Shown here one piece after another: positions 17,901-26,437 of a DNA stretch of 64,000 nucleotides. Source of the DNA: Salinibaculum rarum (lineage in GTDB: Archaea > Halobacteriota > Halobacteria > Halobacteriales > Haloarculaceae). The notes beneath the pieces are model-generated. The model was not told where the DNA came from, searched no databases, and saw only the letters and a list, made by a program, of their open reading frames with translations. The first letter of the stretch is position 1, and every line of letters begins with the position of its first letter. The stretch lies in the NCBI RefSeq assembly GCF_030505615.1, contig NZ_CP129992.1:2170001-2234000 (forward strand), in the 5' to 3' direction. The position numbers and the translations under genes were made by a program.

Positions 17901-17975
17901 TATCTCACCGCCGACGTAATCGTACTCCGTCCGCGGGTCCGCTGCCGGGTCCGCCGGACGGTCGCTCGTTCCCAT
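14901..17975 (-). CDS. FAD-linked oxidase/Fe-S dehydrogenase fusion (D-lactate/glycolate dehydrogenase type)
   Basis: The product is 1024 residues from ATG at 17975; in-frame starts further up overlap the ThyX region and are rejected. An FAD-binding type-2 domain (PRGGGTSLGGQSV near 91-103; GGAIGNNSTGAHS near 170) and a BBE-like C-lobe are followed by two [4Fe-4S] motifs (CHGCGGCRG, CIGCKGCKNDCP). Two CCG domains come last (HGHCHQKATQ; DSGCCGMAGSFG). This is the GlcD-GlpC fusion type that oxidises 2-hydroxy acids such as D-lactate or glycolate and passes electrons to the respiratory chain. A paralogue of the same architecture lies at 23408-26437. The substrate cannot be decided from sequence alone. 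Confidence 0.9.
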   Translation of the reverse strand: MGTSDRPADPAADPRTEYDYVGGEIARPALVTALRERVEGDVRFDEYSRQLYATDASAYEVTPIGVVFPQSTADVAAVMEYCADREIPVLPRGGGTSLGGQSVNEAVVLDFTRHMDALLEVDPAAQTARAQSGLLLGDLNEMLADHDLKFAPDPAWGDKSALGGAIGNNSTGAHSLQYGKTDAYIEECEAVLADGTVTRFGEIPIDKLREQADPDGDARARIYDAVATIIDEREAVEGAFPELKRNVSGYNFDRLVEEADSGTVNLARLLAGSEGTLAIVTEATVSLEPVPETKSMALLRYESLLTALEDVAPILEHDPAAVEVLDDVLLELARDTGEFGPLVDEMVPEGTEAVLIVEFYAESDREGKQKVADLLADRMPTVTATAVPSAGASEATGDPVRALGGDEAHDNAERERFWKLRKSGLPILLGRTTDAKHISFIEDTAVPPARLPEFVADFQELLEETGTFASFYAHAGPGCLHIRPLVNTKTIEGIEQMEAIAEGATDLVVEYGGSVSGEHGDGRARSRLNRSLYGQEMWELFKDTKSAFDPDWLLNPGQVCGQVPEDDERELPARADAVELTENLRFSPDYDFELGFDPQLQWDNDNGMAGMVELCHGCGGCRGPQSTTGGVMCPTYRAANEEVTSTRGRANMLRQAMSGDLPADPTDAEFIEEVLDLCIGCKGCKNDCPSEVDMAKLKAEVQHQHHEDAGTSLRDRLFANVDRVNALGSALAPLSNWAQNLPGSGVVAEKLLGIARERDLPTFHRQTFSEWLDGREPAVSEADAHRKALLFPDTYTNYNHPEAGKAAVRVLEAAGVHVQLAPGVGPSGRAAFSKGFLDTARGRARTNVDALAPHVDAGWDVVVVEPSDAVMFQSDYLDLLGDGDVERVAASVYGVCEYLDRHRLDDTVDFEAPSTTLAYHGHCHQKATQRDHHAVGVLRRAGYDVDALDSGCCGMAGSFGYEAEHYSMSRAIAGLLGDQIANSSGEQVVAPGASCRSQLADDNTVTDSAAPPHPVEALADALPE

Positions 17976-18025
17976 ATCTCGCCGTTTGGCTACTGGGAGA
18001 ATAAAGCCACGCAACGAAAGGTGTC

Positions 18026-18769
18026 TTAGGGTGCGAGACGGTTCTTCCGGTGTTTCATCTCCTCGTTGTAGTACTCGAAGGTGATCGGACACCACTCCTC
18101 GGCAATGTCGAGGATATCCTCTGTCATCCCCCGAATCTCCCACTGTGCGTCCGCAGCGGCTCGCATATCGGCGACGTGCATCAGCATCCGGACGTTCATC
18201 GACATCACGATGTTGACTTTTGTCCCGATGGGAAGCACGAAGCGGGCATCTTCGGGTGGCATTCCGAGGTCGAGCAGGTCCTGATAGGATTCGACGGCGT
18301 TCTCGATGGCGTCTTTGAAGATTACCTCACGCTTGGCGACGTCCTCGTCGCTCACGTCGCCAGTCTTTTGATTGCGACCGACCCAGTCCGGGTCCTCGGC
18401 AGAGGGCGGGACGACGACCATCTCACCGTCGCGAACGTCGGCAGGGTCGACGTCGTCGAAGGAGACGTACCGCATCGACTGCACGTCGAAGGAGACGTGG
18501 CGGTGACGCGTGAGCTGGGCCATACACGACCGGGAGACGCCCTTGATGGCGAAGGTGGCGTGTGGGTGTTCGAACGGCCCGAAGTGGCCGTGCTGGAGCA
18601 GATGGTGGATGAGCGTCTCCATTTTCTCTTCTGTGGTGTCGCCGCCGGTTGTCTCCATGGCCTCCTCGAAAGAGACGTCGCCGACAAACTCCGACATGTA
18701 ATCGTTGCGGGCACCCTGACAGATGAGACGTTCCGGGTCCTCGGTGGCTTCGAGTAACTGGACCTCCAT
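18026..18769 (-). CDS. thyX: Flavin-dependent thymidylate synthase ThyX
   Basis: The product is 247 residues from ATG at 18769. The diagnostic RHRx7S motif is at 88-98 (RHRHVSFDVQS), and His67/His70 in FEHPHATF and VLPIGTKVNI also fit the family. ThyX makes dTMP from dUMP using methylenetetrahydrofolate and FADH2. Length is typical. The gene is close to the dehydrogenase gene but with a 50-base gap, and is probably transcribed alone. Confidence 0.97.
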   Translation of the reverse strand: MEVQLLEATEDPERLICQGARNDYMSEFVGDVSFEEAMETTGGDTTEEKMETLIHHLLQHGHFGPFEHPHATFAIKGVSRSCMAQLTRHRHVSFDVQSMRYVSFDDVDPADVRDGEMVVVPPSAEDPDWVGRNQKTGDVSDEDVAKREVIFKDAIENAVESYQDLLDLGMPPEDARFVLPIGTKVNIVMSMNVRMLMHVADMRAAADAQWEIRGMTEDILDIAEEWCPITFEYYNEEMKHRKNRLAP

Positions 18770-18814
18770 ACAACCGCGGCGGAACCGGAGCGGCATAAAA
18801 TACGATGGTCCTAC

Positions 18815-19492
18815 TCAGACCTCGACCCACTCGGACGGCGTTGGCTCGATGCCCAGCAGCCGCGCTTCCCGGGTCCCCTCACTGTTACGGAGTTCGAGGA
18901 GGCCGTCGAAGGCCTGCTTGATGACCTGCAACGTCTGCTCGTCGTGGGCCGTCGAGTCGATGGCAAACAGGCCGAGATACGACGCGGAATCGAGCCGCGA
19001 GGACAGGACGTGGCAGAACTTGAAGACCGTCTGTTTGTCCGTGTAGGTAATCATCGTCGAGAGATTCGCCAGGCCGAGCCGCCCCTCGTCGATGCCGGCG
19101 TTGTGGAGGCGGTCGAAACACTCCGTGATGCCAATCCCGATGCCGGTCATGTCTGCGGGGCCGCTGACACGGTTGACATACGCGCCGTCATCGCGCTGGA
19201 ACCCCTCGCGGTCGCTGTCGGTCCGGCAGTCGATTGCACAGAGCCTGTCGCTGCTGGCATCGTCCGCACGCTCGCGAATCTCGTCGATGACGTCCTCGGC
19301 ACGACCCCCCGTCGTGACGGCGACGGCACCCTCTCCGCTCTGTGCCCCTTCGGCCAGTGATTCGAAGAGCAACTCCTCTTTGCCTGTCATCGCTGGCCCG
19401 GACACGAGGATACTCGTCCCGGGCTGAACCGACGCCGCCGCATCAATACCGATGCTCTCTGAGAGGTCGTACATGTTCTGGTCAGAACCCAT
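18815..19492 (-). CDS. HTR-like RecA/KaiC-fold ATPase (DUF7504-like)
   Basis: The product is 225 residues from ATG at 19492, starting 11 bases inside the end of the response-regulator gene. A P-loop-like GPAMTGKEEL (near 32-41) and a strand-rich RecA-like body (ILVSGPAMTG, GAVAVTTGG, LGLANLSTMITY, YLGLFAIDS) match haloarchaeal 'HTR-like' proteins related to RAD55/KaiC ATPases. The P-loop is unusual, with Met-Thr before Gly-Lys. The response-regulator/HTR-like pairing is conserved in haloarchaea and suggests a signalling role. Confidence 0.8.
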   Translation of the reverse strand: MGSDQNMYDLSESIGIDAAASVQPGTSILVSGPAMTGKEELLFESLAEGAQSGEGAVAVTTGGRAEDVIDEIRERADDASSDRLCAIDCRTDSDREGFQRDDGAYVNRVSGPADMTGIGIGITECFDRLHNAGIDEGRLGLANLSTMITYTDKQTVFKFCHVLSSRLDSASYLGLFAIDSTAHDEQTLQVIKQAFDGLLELRNSEGTREARLLGIEPTPSEWVEV

Positions 19493-20066
19493 CTCGCTCG
19501 TTTAGTTCCCGAATTGTTGCGACGAAATCCTCGTCGTCCTCGATACCACCGAGCGTCTCCGAGAGGTCGTCCCGGAGTTCGTCAATCTCGGCCCTGAGGC
19601 TGTCGTACTCGCTGCTTTCTGCCAGTTCCGCGCGGCTCTTTGTCGCTTCCAGGGTCGCCTGTTTTTCGACCAGCGAGTAGTACTCCTGAAGGAGACTGTC
19701 GTACTCCGAGCGTTCGAGCAAATTCTGGACTGTCGCTTCGAGTTCAGCGCTCTTGATGGGCTTCGAGAGATACGTATCAAAGCCCATCTCCAGAATGTCG
19801 AAGTCAGGCTCGACCGCAGAGACTATCGCGACCCGACAGTCCAGGTCGTCCGCTCTGATGTGTTCGAGCACTTCGTCGCCGGAGAGCCCCGGCATCATCC
19901 GGTCGAGCAACACGACGTCGATATCGGGGCCGAGTTTCTCCAGCCCTTCGTCGCCGTTCTGGGCCATCCGAATCTCGTAGTCCGTCTCCAGCCAGAGCCG
20001 GTAAGTCTCTGCTACGTCCGGTTCGTCTTCGACGATAAGTACGACAGCATCTTCGGAGTCAGACAT
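19482..20066 (-). CDS. HalX-type response regulator
   Basis: The product is 194 residues from ATG. The N-terminal receiver domain (1-120) has the acidic pair in IVEDEPD, phospho-acceptor Asp55 in VVLLDRMMPG and Lys in YLSKPI. A short HalX domain follows (about 130-190, helical and acidic), a haloarchaeal output module of unknown target. There is no DNA-binding domain. It overlaps the downstream HTR-like gene and should be co-translated with it. No kinase is in the same operon; the sensor kinase at 21930 is a possible but unproven partner. Confidence 0.92.
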   Translation of the reverse strand: MSDSEDAVVLIVEDEPDVAETYRLWLETDYEIRMAQNGDEGLEKLGPDIDVVLLDRMMPGLSGDEVLEHIRADDLDCRVAIVSAVEPDFDILEMGFDTYLSKPIKSAELEATVQNLLERSEYDSLLQEYYSLVEKQATLEATKSRAELAESSEYDSLRAEIDELRDDLSETLGGIEDDEDFVATIRELNERDGF

Positions 20067-20178
20067 CTGCGCTCCTCCGTGGCTTGTATTTCAGTACACA
20101 TATCACTATGGGTAACTCTGCCGTCGCCGGACGGACTGGACCGACACCCCCAAGCCTCTCCCTGGCGAACGGAGAGTC

Positions 20179-20760
20179 ATGATTCAGAATCTCGCCACTG
20201 GTCAGCAAGGGTTTACCAGCAACGTCTTTCTCGTCACCGGGGAGCGAACGGTTCTCGTCGACGTGGGCAACGACTTCGACGTCGTAAGTGCCACGCGCGA
20301 GTACGTCGACGACATCGACGCTGTCGTGCTCACGCACACCCACTACGACCACGTCGGGACGCTTGATGCCGTCGTCAATGCCTTCGATGTCGACGTGTGG
20401 GGCTATGAATCGGCGGTCGACGGTATCGACCACGAGATAGCTGACGGCGAGACGGTCCAGCTCGGCGACGACGATTACGTAGCACTGCACACGCCGGGGC
20501 ACAAAAACGACCACCTCGCCTTTTATTCTGCGGAGGCTCAGACACTCTTTGCTGGCGACCTGATTTTCGCAAACGGCGGGTTCGGCCGGACCGACCTGGA
20601 AGAAGGGGACCGCGACCTGCTCGTCGACAGCGTCGGCCGTGTCATCGATACGGTCGACGAAAACCTCGCAGAGATGCACACCGGGCACGGTCCGAGCGTG
20701 ACGACGAACCCGTTCACGGACATCGAACTGGCGCTACAGGCTGCCCGGATGCGAGCGTAA
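20179..20760 (+). CDS. MBL-fold metallo-hydrolase
   Basis: The product is 193 residues from ATG. The metal site THTHYDH (His53, His55, Asp57, His58), HTPGH near 103-107 and Asp in FAGDLIF identify a glyoxalase-II-like metallo-beta-lactamase fold. Length and simplicity resemble general hydroxyacyl-thioester hydrolases. Substrate unknown. The gene is convergent with the P-loop gene, six bases from its stop. Confidence 0.9.
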   Translation: MIQNLATGQQGFTSNVFLVTGERTVLVDVGNDFDVVSATREYVDDIDAVVLTHTHYDHVGTLDAVVNAFDVDVWGYESAVDGIDHEIADGETVQLGDDDYVALHTPGHKNDHLAFYSAEAQTLFAGDLIFANGGFGRTDLEEGDRDLLVDSVGRVIDTVDENLAEMHTGHGPSVTTNPFTDIELALQAARMRA

Positions 20761-20766
20761 TCGTTC

Positions 20767-21579
20767 TCAGGCCTCGATGCCGTCGGCGACAGCGAGCAAC
20801 TGCTCGTAGGCGTGACCGTACGCATCCGCGACGGCAGCCGGTCGTTTCCGGTCGTCACTGGTCAGTGGTGGCAGCTGTGCCGTCCCAGCGGGGTCGAGGA
20901 GGTCGACCACCGACTCGACGCGTTCTTCGAGAGTTCCCGCCTTCGGGCTCCGGGTAGCTACCTCACAGGCGCGGATGTACCGGTCACCGTCGTAAAACCG
21001 GACCCGCAGCGGCTCGACGACAGCGACGGCATCGGGTGCAATCGACTGGAGTGGCCGGGCGATGTCACCGTAGGATTCGACGACGGCACGGCCGGTCGTT
21101 GCGACGGTTTCGCCGAGTTCCTCCAGCGCCGGGAGATGGTACTGTTCCATAGCGTCGTTGAGTTCCGGTACCGATTCGACGGCGACAGCATCAGCCAGGG
21201 GTAATCGCTCGCGGAGGAGGTCCGGTAGCTCGACGGTACCGTTGCGGACGTATCTGGAACCGACACGGTCGATGACGAACTCACGGCTGTCCTGTCCTAA
21301 CAAGCCGGTGTCCGGGCCAGTCGAGGGCCGCCAGAGCCGGTGGACCGGATTGACGTCTTCCGGGTCGAACTGTCCCGGGCTTGCGGCCGCGAGCCGGCGG
21401 GCGTCCTTACCGTATAATCGACCACGTTCGGTGGCAGTCTGGACGTCGTCGTGGTCGAACCAGTAGTCGTTGCCGGCCCGCGGTTTGAACCCGACCGCAC
21501 CGATGTGCTCGACGAGTCCGGTGGAGAACGTCGTCTTCCCAGCGTCGACCTGGTCGCCGCCGGCCACGAGAAGCGTCAT
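20767..21579 (-). CDS. Predicted P-loop ATPase/GTPase of unknown role
   Basis: The product is 270 residues from ATG at 21579. The start VAGGDQVDAGKTTFSTGL contains a variant Walker A resembling dethiobiotin-synthetase-like and MobB-like P-loops. The rest (ADAVAVESVPELN, DAVAVVEPLRVRF) fits a SIMIBI-class fold. It overlaps the upstream small gene by four bases (ATGA), forming a two-gene operon. No substrate can be assigned. Confidence 0.75.
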   Translation of the reverse strand: MTLLVAGGDQVDAGKTTFSTGLVEHIGAVGFKPRAGNDYWFDHDDVQTATERGRLYGKDARRLAAASPGQFDPEDVNPVHRLWRPSTGPDTGLLGQDSREFVIDRVGSRYVRNGTVELPDLLRERLPLADAVAVESVPELNDAMEQYHLPALEELGETVATTGRAVVESYGDIARPLQSIAPDAVAVVEPLRVRFYDGDRYIRACEVATRSPKAGTLEERVESVVDLLDPAGTAQLPPLTSDDRKRPAAVADAYGHAYEQLLAVADGIEA

Positions 21580-21842
21580 ACGTCGACGCCGTAGTAGCCC
21601 GGTTCGTCGTCCGTTCGCGGTTCTGCAAAGACGAACTCCTCGCTGTTTGTCAGCATCCACGGAATCGCCCAGTCCAGCAGAATCGCTTCAGTCTCGCCAT
21701 CGAGGTCGGCGTCGGCATCGAGTCCCTGGAGTAGCCGCGAGATTTCGTAGATGGTGTACAGTTTGTCCTCGTCGAGGACCTCTGCTGGGTCACGGAACGA
21801 GAGCGGTCGCAAGTCGTCGAATTCGTCTTTAGCGACGGGCAT
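21576..21842 (-). CDS. Small acidic conserved protein (DUF5827-like)
   Basis: The product is 88 residues from ATG at 21842. It is acidic and helical (DEDKLYTIYEISRLLQGLD) with no cysteine pairs or membrane segment. The longer upstream extension of this frame lies antisense to the sensor-kinase gene and is not real. The stop overlaps the start of the P-loop gene (ATGA), so the two are likely co-translated. Function unknown. Confidence 0.75.
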   Translation of the reverse strand: MPVAKDEFDDLRPLSFRDPAEVLDEDKLYTIYEISRLLQGLDADADLDGETEAILLDWAIPWMLTNSEEFVFAEPRTDDEPGYYGVDV

Positions 21843-21929
21843 ATCTCCCCGTAGCTGCGTCGCGTGCCTAAACACACCGGTTTCCCGAGCCGACCACTTA
21901 TTTGAGGCTGAAGGCCGAATGGTAGGACA

Positions 21930-22928
21930 ATGGCCAGGTTGGACTTGGACGCCAGCGTCGTCGTCGATGCCCTCGATGCGGCGCTGGTGGTCGTAAGCGA
22001 CGCTGGCGATATTCTCGATTACAACGACGCCTTTGCCGATATCGTCGCCGACGCCCCAACGACCGGCCAGGCCGAGACAACGCTGGAACACTATCCGACA
22101 CTCCAGGCACGGCTCGAACGCCGCGAAGCGGGTATCGTCCCCATCGACACGGACACGGGGAAACGCTACTACCACCTCAAACCCTCCGAGATTGAAACCG
22201 AGGCCGCCGCTGGGGCGACACTCGTCGTCCTCCACGACGTGACCGAGCAGCAACGACAGTGCCAGGAACTCGAACGGCAGAACGAACAACTCGACAAGTT
22301 CGCGAGTCTCATCACACACGACCTCAGGAACCCGCTCGACGTCGCCATCGGGCGGACGAACGCCGTCGCGGAACTCGTCGACGACCCGGAGATAACGGCC
22401 CAAATCGAGGAGATTCAAGCCTCCCACAGCCGGATGGTCCGAATTATCCAGGACGTACTCACCCTCGCGCGGGAGGGACAGAGTATCGACAGTAAAAGCG
22501 ACGTGTGCTTGGCGGCGACCGCAGAGCGCGCGTGGAATCACGTCGAGACAGACGGGGCACAGCTGGACGTTACCACGGAACAGAATGTACAGGCCGACGA
22601 GGAGCGACTGGCCCAGGTCTTCGAGAACCTCTTCCGGAACGCCGTCGAGCACTCTTCTGCGTCGGAGTCGGCTGTCCTCACGGTCACCGTCGGCGCACTC
22701 GAGGATGCCGCCGGATTCTACGTCGCCGACGACGGGCCGGGTATCAGGCAGGACGTGCGCGAGCGAGTGTTCGAAGCGGGTTTTTCGGACGAAGACGGCA
22801 CGGGGCTGGGACTGGCTATCGTCTCGAACATCGCGGAGGCCCACGGGTGGGACGTGGCCGTAACCGAGTCCGAAGACGGCGGGGCGCGATTCGAGTTTAC
22901 CGGCGTCGAACCAGCCGATAGTGCGTGA
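21930..22928 (+). CDS. Soluble PAS-domain sensor histidine kinase
   Basis: The product is 332 residues from ATG with no membrane segment. A PAS-like domain (about 8-105, DAALVVVSDAGDILDYNDAF) precedes a HisKA helix with His130 in LITHDLRNPL. A complete HATPase domain follows, with N box ENLFRNAVEH, G1 DDGPGI and G2 GTGLGLAIV. It should be an active kinase sensing an intracellular signal. It may phosphorylate the HalX regulator encoded 2 kb away; that is inference. Confidence 0.93.
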   Translation: MARLDLDASVVVDALDAALVVVSDAGDILDYNDAFADIVADAPTTGQAETTLEHYPTLQARLERREAGIVPIDTDTGKRYYHLKPSEIETEAAAGATLVVLHDVTEQQRQCQELERQNEQLDKFASLITHDLRNPLDVAIGRTNAVAELVDDPEITAQIEEIQASHSRMVRIIQDVLTLAREGQSIDSKSDVCLAATAERAWNHVETDGAQLDVTTEQNVQADEERLAQVFENLFRNAVEHSSASESAVLTVTVGALEDAAGFYVADDGPGIRQDVRERVFEAGFSDEDGTGLGLAIVSNIAEAHGWDVAVTESEDGGARFEFTGVEPADSA

Positions 22929-23017
22929 GAGCCGGCAGTCTCCTGGGCGGTCACGCACCGGCTCGAACCAGGGACGGGACCGGCCGAGTTAAGGGTCGGC
23001 CACCCGCATCGAGGAGT

Positions 23018-23389
23018 ATGGACGTCATCCACGTCTGTCTGAACGTATCGGATGCAGACACCACCGCGCAGTGGTACATCGACCAGCTCGGCTTCGAGAA
23101 GTCCTGGGAGTTCACCACCGAGGACGGCGAGACGCGCAACGTCTACGTCGCCGACGGGAACGGCATCGAACTCCAGCTCTCGGACACAGAGGGCGAAGAC
23201 GAGTTCGAGGCTGGAACCGCGTGGGACCACTTCGCGGTCAAAGTCGACGATGTCGACGCTGCCTTCGAAGACATCGAGAACCACGGCGTCGTCCAGGAAC
23301 CGGCGCCCAACAAGCCGGCGGGAGCGCGAACGGCCTTCATCGAGGACCCCGACGGACACGTCGTCGAACTCGTCGAACCGCAGGAGTAG
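23018..23389 (+). CDS. VOC/glyoxalase I-like protein
   Basis: The product is 123 residues from ATG at 23018, preceded by GAGGAG. One vicinal-oxygen-chelate module: His5 in VIHVCLNVSD, Glu in GIELQLSD, His in WDHFAVKVDD and Glu in HVVELVEPQE are at metal-ligand positions. It could be a lactoylglutathione-lyase-type or other small VOC enzyme. It stands beside a dehydrogenase of lactate type, so methylglyoxal detoxification to lactate is an attractive guess. Confidence 0.88.
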   Translation: MDVIHVCLNVSDADTTAQWYIDQLGFEKSWEFTTEDGETRNVYVADGNGIELQLSDTEGEDEFEAGTAWDHFAVKVDDVDAAFEDIENHGVVQEPAPNKPAGARTAFIEDPDGHVVELVEPQE

Positions 23390-23407
23390 AATAAAAGAGA
23401 CAGTCGG

Positions 23408-26400
23408 TCAGGCCAGCGCGTCGCGGAGCTTCTCTGCCGGGTGAGGCGGTTTCTCCGACCGGTTGTCACGGTCGCCCAGTTGCGTCCGACAGGACGCACC
23501 CGGTGCGACGACCGTCTCGCCGGGACTGTCGTCGACTTTCTCGAAGAGGATCTCGCCGATCGACTTCGAGAGTTCGTAGTGTTCTTCCTCGTAGCCGAAA
23601 GAGCCTGCCATCCCACAGCAACTGGAGTCGAGTGCGTCCACGTCGTAGCCGGCCTGCTGGAGGACCGCCGCCGCGTGGTGGTCCTTGTTCAGGGCCTTCT
23701 GGTTGCAGTGGCCGTGGTACGTGAGATACTCCTCGGGCGCATCGAAGTCGATGTCCTCGTAGACGCGGTGGGCGTGCAGGAACTCACAGACGCCGTAAGC
23801 GCCGGCACCGACACGCTCGACGGCCTGGCCGTCGAGCAAGTCGAGATACTCGTCCTGGAGCATCGCCGCGTCGGACGGTTCGACGAAGACCACGGAGTAG
23901 CCGTTCTCGATGTACGGCAGGAGAACCTGCACGTTGCGCCGGGCGCGGTCGTAGGCCTTGTCGAGTTTCCCCATCGAGAAGGCGGCACGACCCGTCGGGA
24001 CCGTATCGTCCGGAATCTCGACGTGGATGTTGGCGGCTTCGAGCACTTCGACGGCCGCCTTGCCCGGTTCGGGGTAGCTGTAGTTGGTGAACGTGTCGGG
24101 GAACAGGACCACCTTGTCGTCGGCTTCGTCCGCCGAGACCTGGCTGTAGCGCTGGTCGAACCAGTCTTCGAGCGTTGTACTCGCGAAGTGCGGCAGCGAG
24201 CGCTCGGGTGCGATGCCGAGTTTTTCGGCGACGATATCCGAGCCGGGTAGTTCCTGTGCCCAGTTCGAGACGGGTGCGAGTGCGCTCCCGATTCGGGACA
24301 CGGTGTCGATGTTGGCAAAGAGCCGTTCGCGGAGGGTCGTCCCTTCTTCTTGGTGGTACTCGTGTTTGACCTCGGCTTTCAGTTTGGCCATGTCGACGCC
24401 GGTCGGGCAGTCGCTCTTGCAGCCTTTACAGCCGACACAGAGGTCGAGTACTTCCTCCTGGAAGCGGTCGGAGTAGATTTCGTCTTCGGGGAGTTCCCCG
24501 CTGATTGCCGCGCGCAGCATGTTCGCGCGGCCACGGGTGGCCTGAATCTCCTCGCGTGACGCCCGGAACGTCGGACACATCGTGTTCGAATCGGTCTGCC
24601 GACAGGTCCCACAGCCGTTACACAGTTCGACGAGGTGGGAAAAGCCGCCCTCGTCGGCGAAGTCGAGCGAGGTCTGTGGTTCCAGGGACTGATACTCGGG
24701 ACCGTAGCGGAGGTTCTCGCGCATGTCCGCGCCGACGCCGCGGTCGGCGTCCGGACCGACGTCATCTTCGCTCTCGCGGTAGACGACGTTGCCGGGATGC
24801 ATCATCCATTCGGGGTCGAAAGCCGTCTTCACCTCTTTGAACGCCTGCCAGAGGTCTTCGCCGTACATCTTGGGGTTGAACTCCGTCCGGGCCATCCCGT
24901 CGCCGTGCTCACCGGAGAACGAACCGTGGTGTTTGAGCACGAGGTCGGTCACGTCCTCCGTGATGGAGTGCATCTTCTCGATGTCGTTTTCGGTCTTGAG
25001 ATTGAGGATGGGACGGATGTGGAGTGTCCCGCTGCCCGCGTGCGCAAAGTACGCGGCGGACGTGTCGTGAGCCTCCAGCACTTCCTCGAACTCCGTGACG
25101 TACTCCGCTAGTTCCGCAGGCGGGACGGTGGCGTCTTCGATGAACGGGTACGGTTTCGGGTCGCCCTGAAGGCTCATCAAGAGTGGAATCGCTGCTTTTC
25201 GGAGTTCCCAGATGTCTGCCTGAGCCTCCTCGGTGTAGGCCTCGATGGCGTCGAAGGCGTCGCCGTTGTCGACGAAGTATTCGTTCGTCTCGGCGATGGC
25301 AGCCTCGAAGTCGTCGTGGAGTTCCGAGTCGTATTCGAGCATCAGCGCCGCTGCCGTCTCGTCCGGAATCGGCTCGGCGAACTCCGCGTAGCCGTCGGAT
25401 TCGGCCGCCAGCCGGAACACCTCGTCGTCCATCAACTCGACGGCGCTCACCTCGAAGTTGAGCGCCTCTGGCACGGCCTCCATCGCGTCGACCAGACTGT
25501 CGAAACAGTACAGGACCAGCGCCGTCTCCTCGGGGACTGTCACCAGACCGATGGTCGCCTCGACGATGACGCCCAGCGTCGCCTCCGAGCCGACGTAGAG
25601 TTTGGCGAGGTTGATGACCTCCTCCCCGTCGTCGTTCTCGTAGATGACGCGGTCGAGGTTGTAGCCGCTGACGCGGCGCTTGAGTTCGGGGTATCGCTCC
25701 TCGATTTCGGCTTCGTTGTCCTCGACGAGCTGGCGGACTGTCTCGTAGATTTCGGCCTCGCGGTCGTCTTTCGAGACGATTTCCTCGTATTCCTCGCTGC
25801 CGAGGACGACTGGTCGCGCGTGAAGCAGCGACCCGTCGGGCAAAACAGCCTTTATCTCCTCGGTGTAGGCGTCCGTGATGCCGTAGCGCACCGAGTGTGC
25901 ACCCGTCGAGTTGTTCCCGATAGACCCACCGATAGTCGCCCGGTTCGAGGAGGCCGGGTCCGGGGCGAACTTCAGGCCGTGCTCGGCGAGTTCGTCCTCC
26001 AGGTCGTCCTGGACGATGCCGGGCTGGACCGTCGCCTGCTGGGCTTCTAGGTCCACATCGAGCAGACCGTCCATGTGCCGGGACATATCGAGGACGATAC
26101 AGCCTGGCCCGACAGACTGCCCGGCCAATGACGACCCCGCGCCACGCGGGAGAATCGGGACCTCGTGGTCGGTCGCGACCTCGACAGCGGCGCGCACGTC
26201 GTCGATGCTCTGGGGGATGACGACACCGGCAGGACGGGCCTGGTAGATGCTGCCGTCGGTGGCGTAGAGAATCTGTGCATACTCGTCGAATCGCACGTCC
26301 CCACGCACCGCCGCATCGAGGTCCGCAGCGAGGTCGACATACTCCGCTGCGGTTTCTCCTGGGTCGCGAGTGAATTGTGACGGATCACCGGGCGGATCTG

Positions 26401-26437
26401 CTGGCCGCGTGACAGTCTCGAACTCGTCAGTTGCCAT
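23408..26437 (-). CDS. FAD-linked oxidase/Fe-S dehydrogenase fusion, probable D-lactate dehydrogenase
   Basis: The product is 1009 residues from ATG at 26437. The domain order is the same as in the paralogue at 14901-17975: FAD-binding type 2 (PRGAGSSLAGQSVG; GGSIGNNSTGAHS), C-lobe, two ferredoxin motifs (CNGCGTCRQT, CVGCKGCKSDCP) and two CCG modules (HGHCNQKALN; DSSCCGMAGSFG). The gene is divergent from a lactate permease gene across a shared A+T-rich region, which makes lactate the best substrate guess. Electrons would go to the membrane chain through the Fe-S centres. Confidence 0.92.
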   Translation of the reverse strand: MATDEFETVTRPADPPGDPSQFTRDPGETAAEYVDLAADLDAAVRGDVRFDEYAQILYATDGSIYQARPAGVVIPQSIDDVRAAVEVATDHEVPILPRGAGSSLAGQSVGPGCIVLDMSRHMDGLLDVDLEAQQATVQPGIVQDDLEDELAEHGLKFAPDPASSNRATIGGSIGNNSTGAHSVRYGITDAYTEEIKAVLPDGSLLHARPVVLGSEEYEEIVSKDDREAEIYETVRQLVEDNEAEIEERYPELKRRVSGYNLDRVIYENDDGEEVINLAKLYVGSEATLGVIVEATIGLVTVPEETALVLYCFDSLVDAMEAVPEALNFEVSAVELMDDEVFRLAAESDGYAEFAEPIPDETAAALMLEYDSELHDDFEAAIAETNEYFVDNGDAFDAIEAYTEEAQADIWELRKAAIPLLMSLQGDPKPYPFIEDATVPPAELAEYVTEFEEVLEAHDTSAAYFAHAGSGTLHIRPILNLKTENDIEKMHSITEDVTDLVLKHHGSFSGEHGDGMARTEFNPKMYGEDLWQAFKEVKTAFDPEWMMHPGNVVYRESEDDVGPDADRGVGADMRENLRYGPEYQSLEPQTSLDFADEGGFSHLVELCNGCGTCRQTDSNTMCPTFRASREEIQATRGRANMLRAAISGELPEDEIYSDRFQEEVLDLCVGCKGCKSDCPTGVDMAKLKAEVKHEYHQEEGTTLRERLFANIDTVSRIGSALAPVSNWAQELPGSDIVAEKLGIAPERSLPHFASTTLEDWFDQRYSQVSADEADDKVVLFPDTFTNYSYPEPGKAAVEVLEAANIHVEIPDDTVPTGRAAFSMGKLDKAYDRARRNVQVLLPYIENGYSVVFVEPSDAAMLQDEYLDLLDGQAVERVGAGAYGVCEFLHAHRVYEDIDFDAPEEYLTYHGHCNQKALNKDHHAAAVLQQAGYDVDALDSSCCGMAGSFGYEEEHYELSKSIGEILFEKVDDSPGETVVAPGASCRTQLGDRDNRSEKPPHPAEKLRDALA

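Noticed and set aside
20059..20688. Minus-strand frame of about 209 codons opposite the MBL hydrolase
   Set aside because: The plus strand carries the complete HxHxDH metal site; the antisense frame has no motif.
21843..22958. Upstream extension of the small DUF5827-like gene to 460 codons
   Set aside because: The extension lies antisense to an intact sensor kinase gene; the natural ATG at 21842 fits a short conserved protein.
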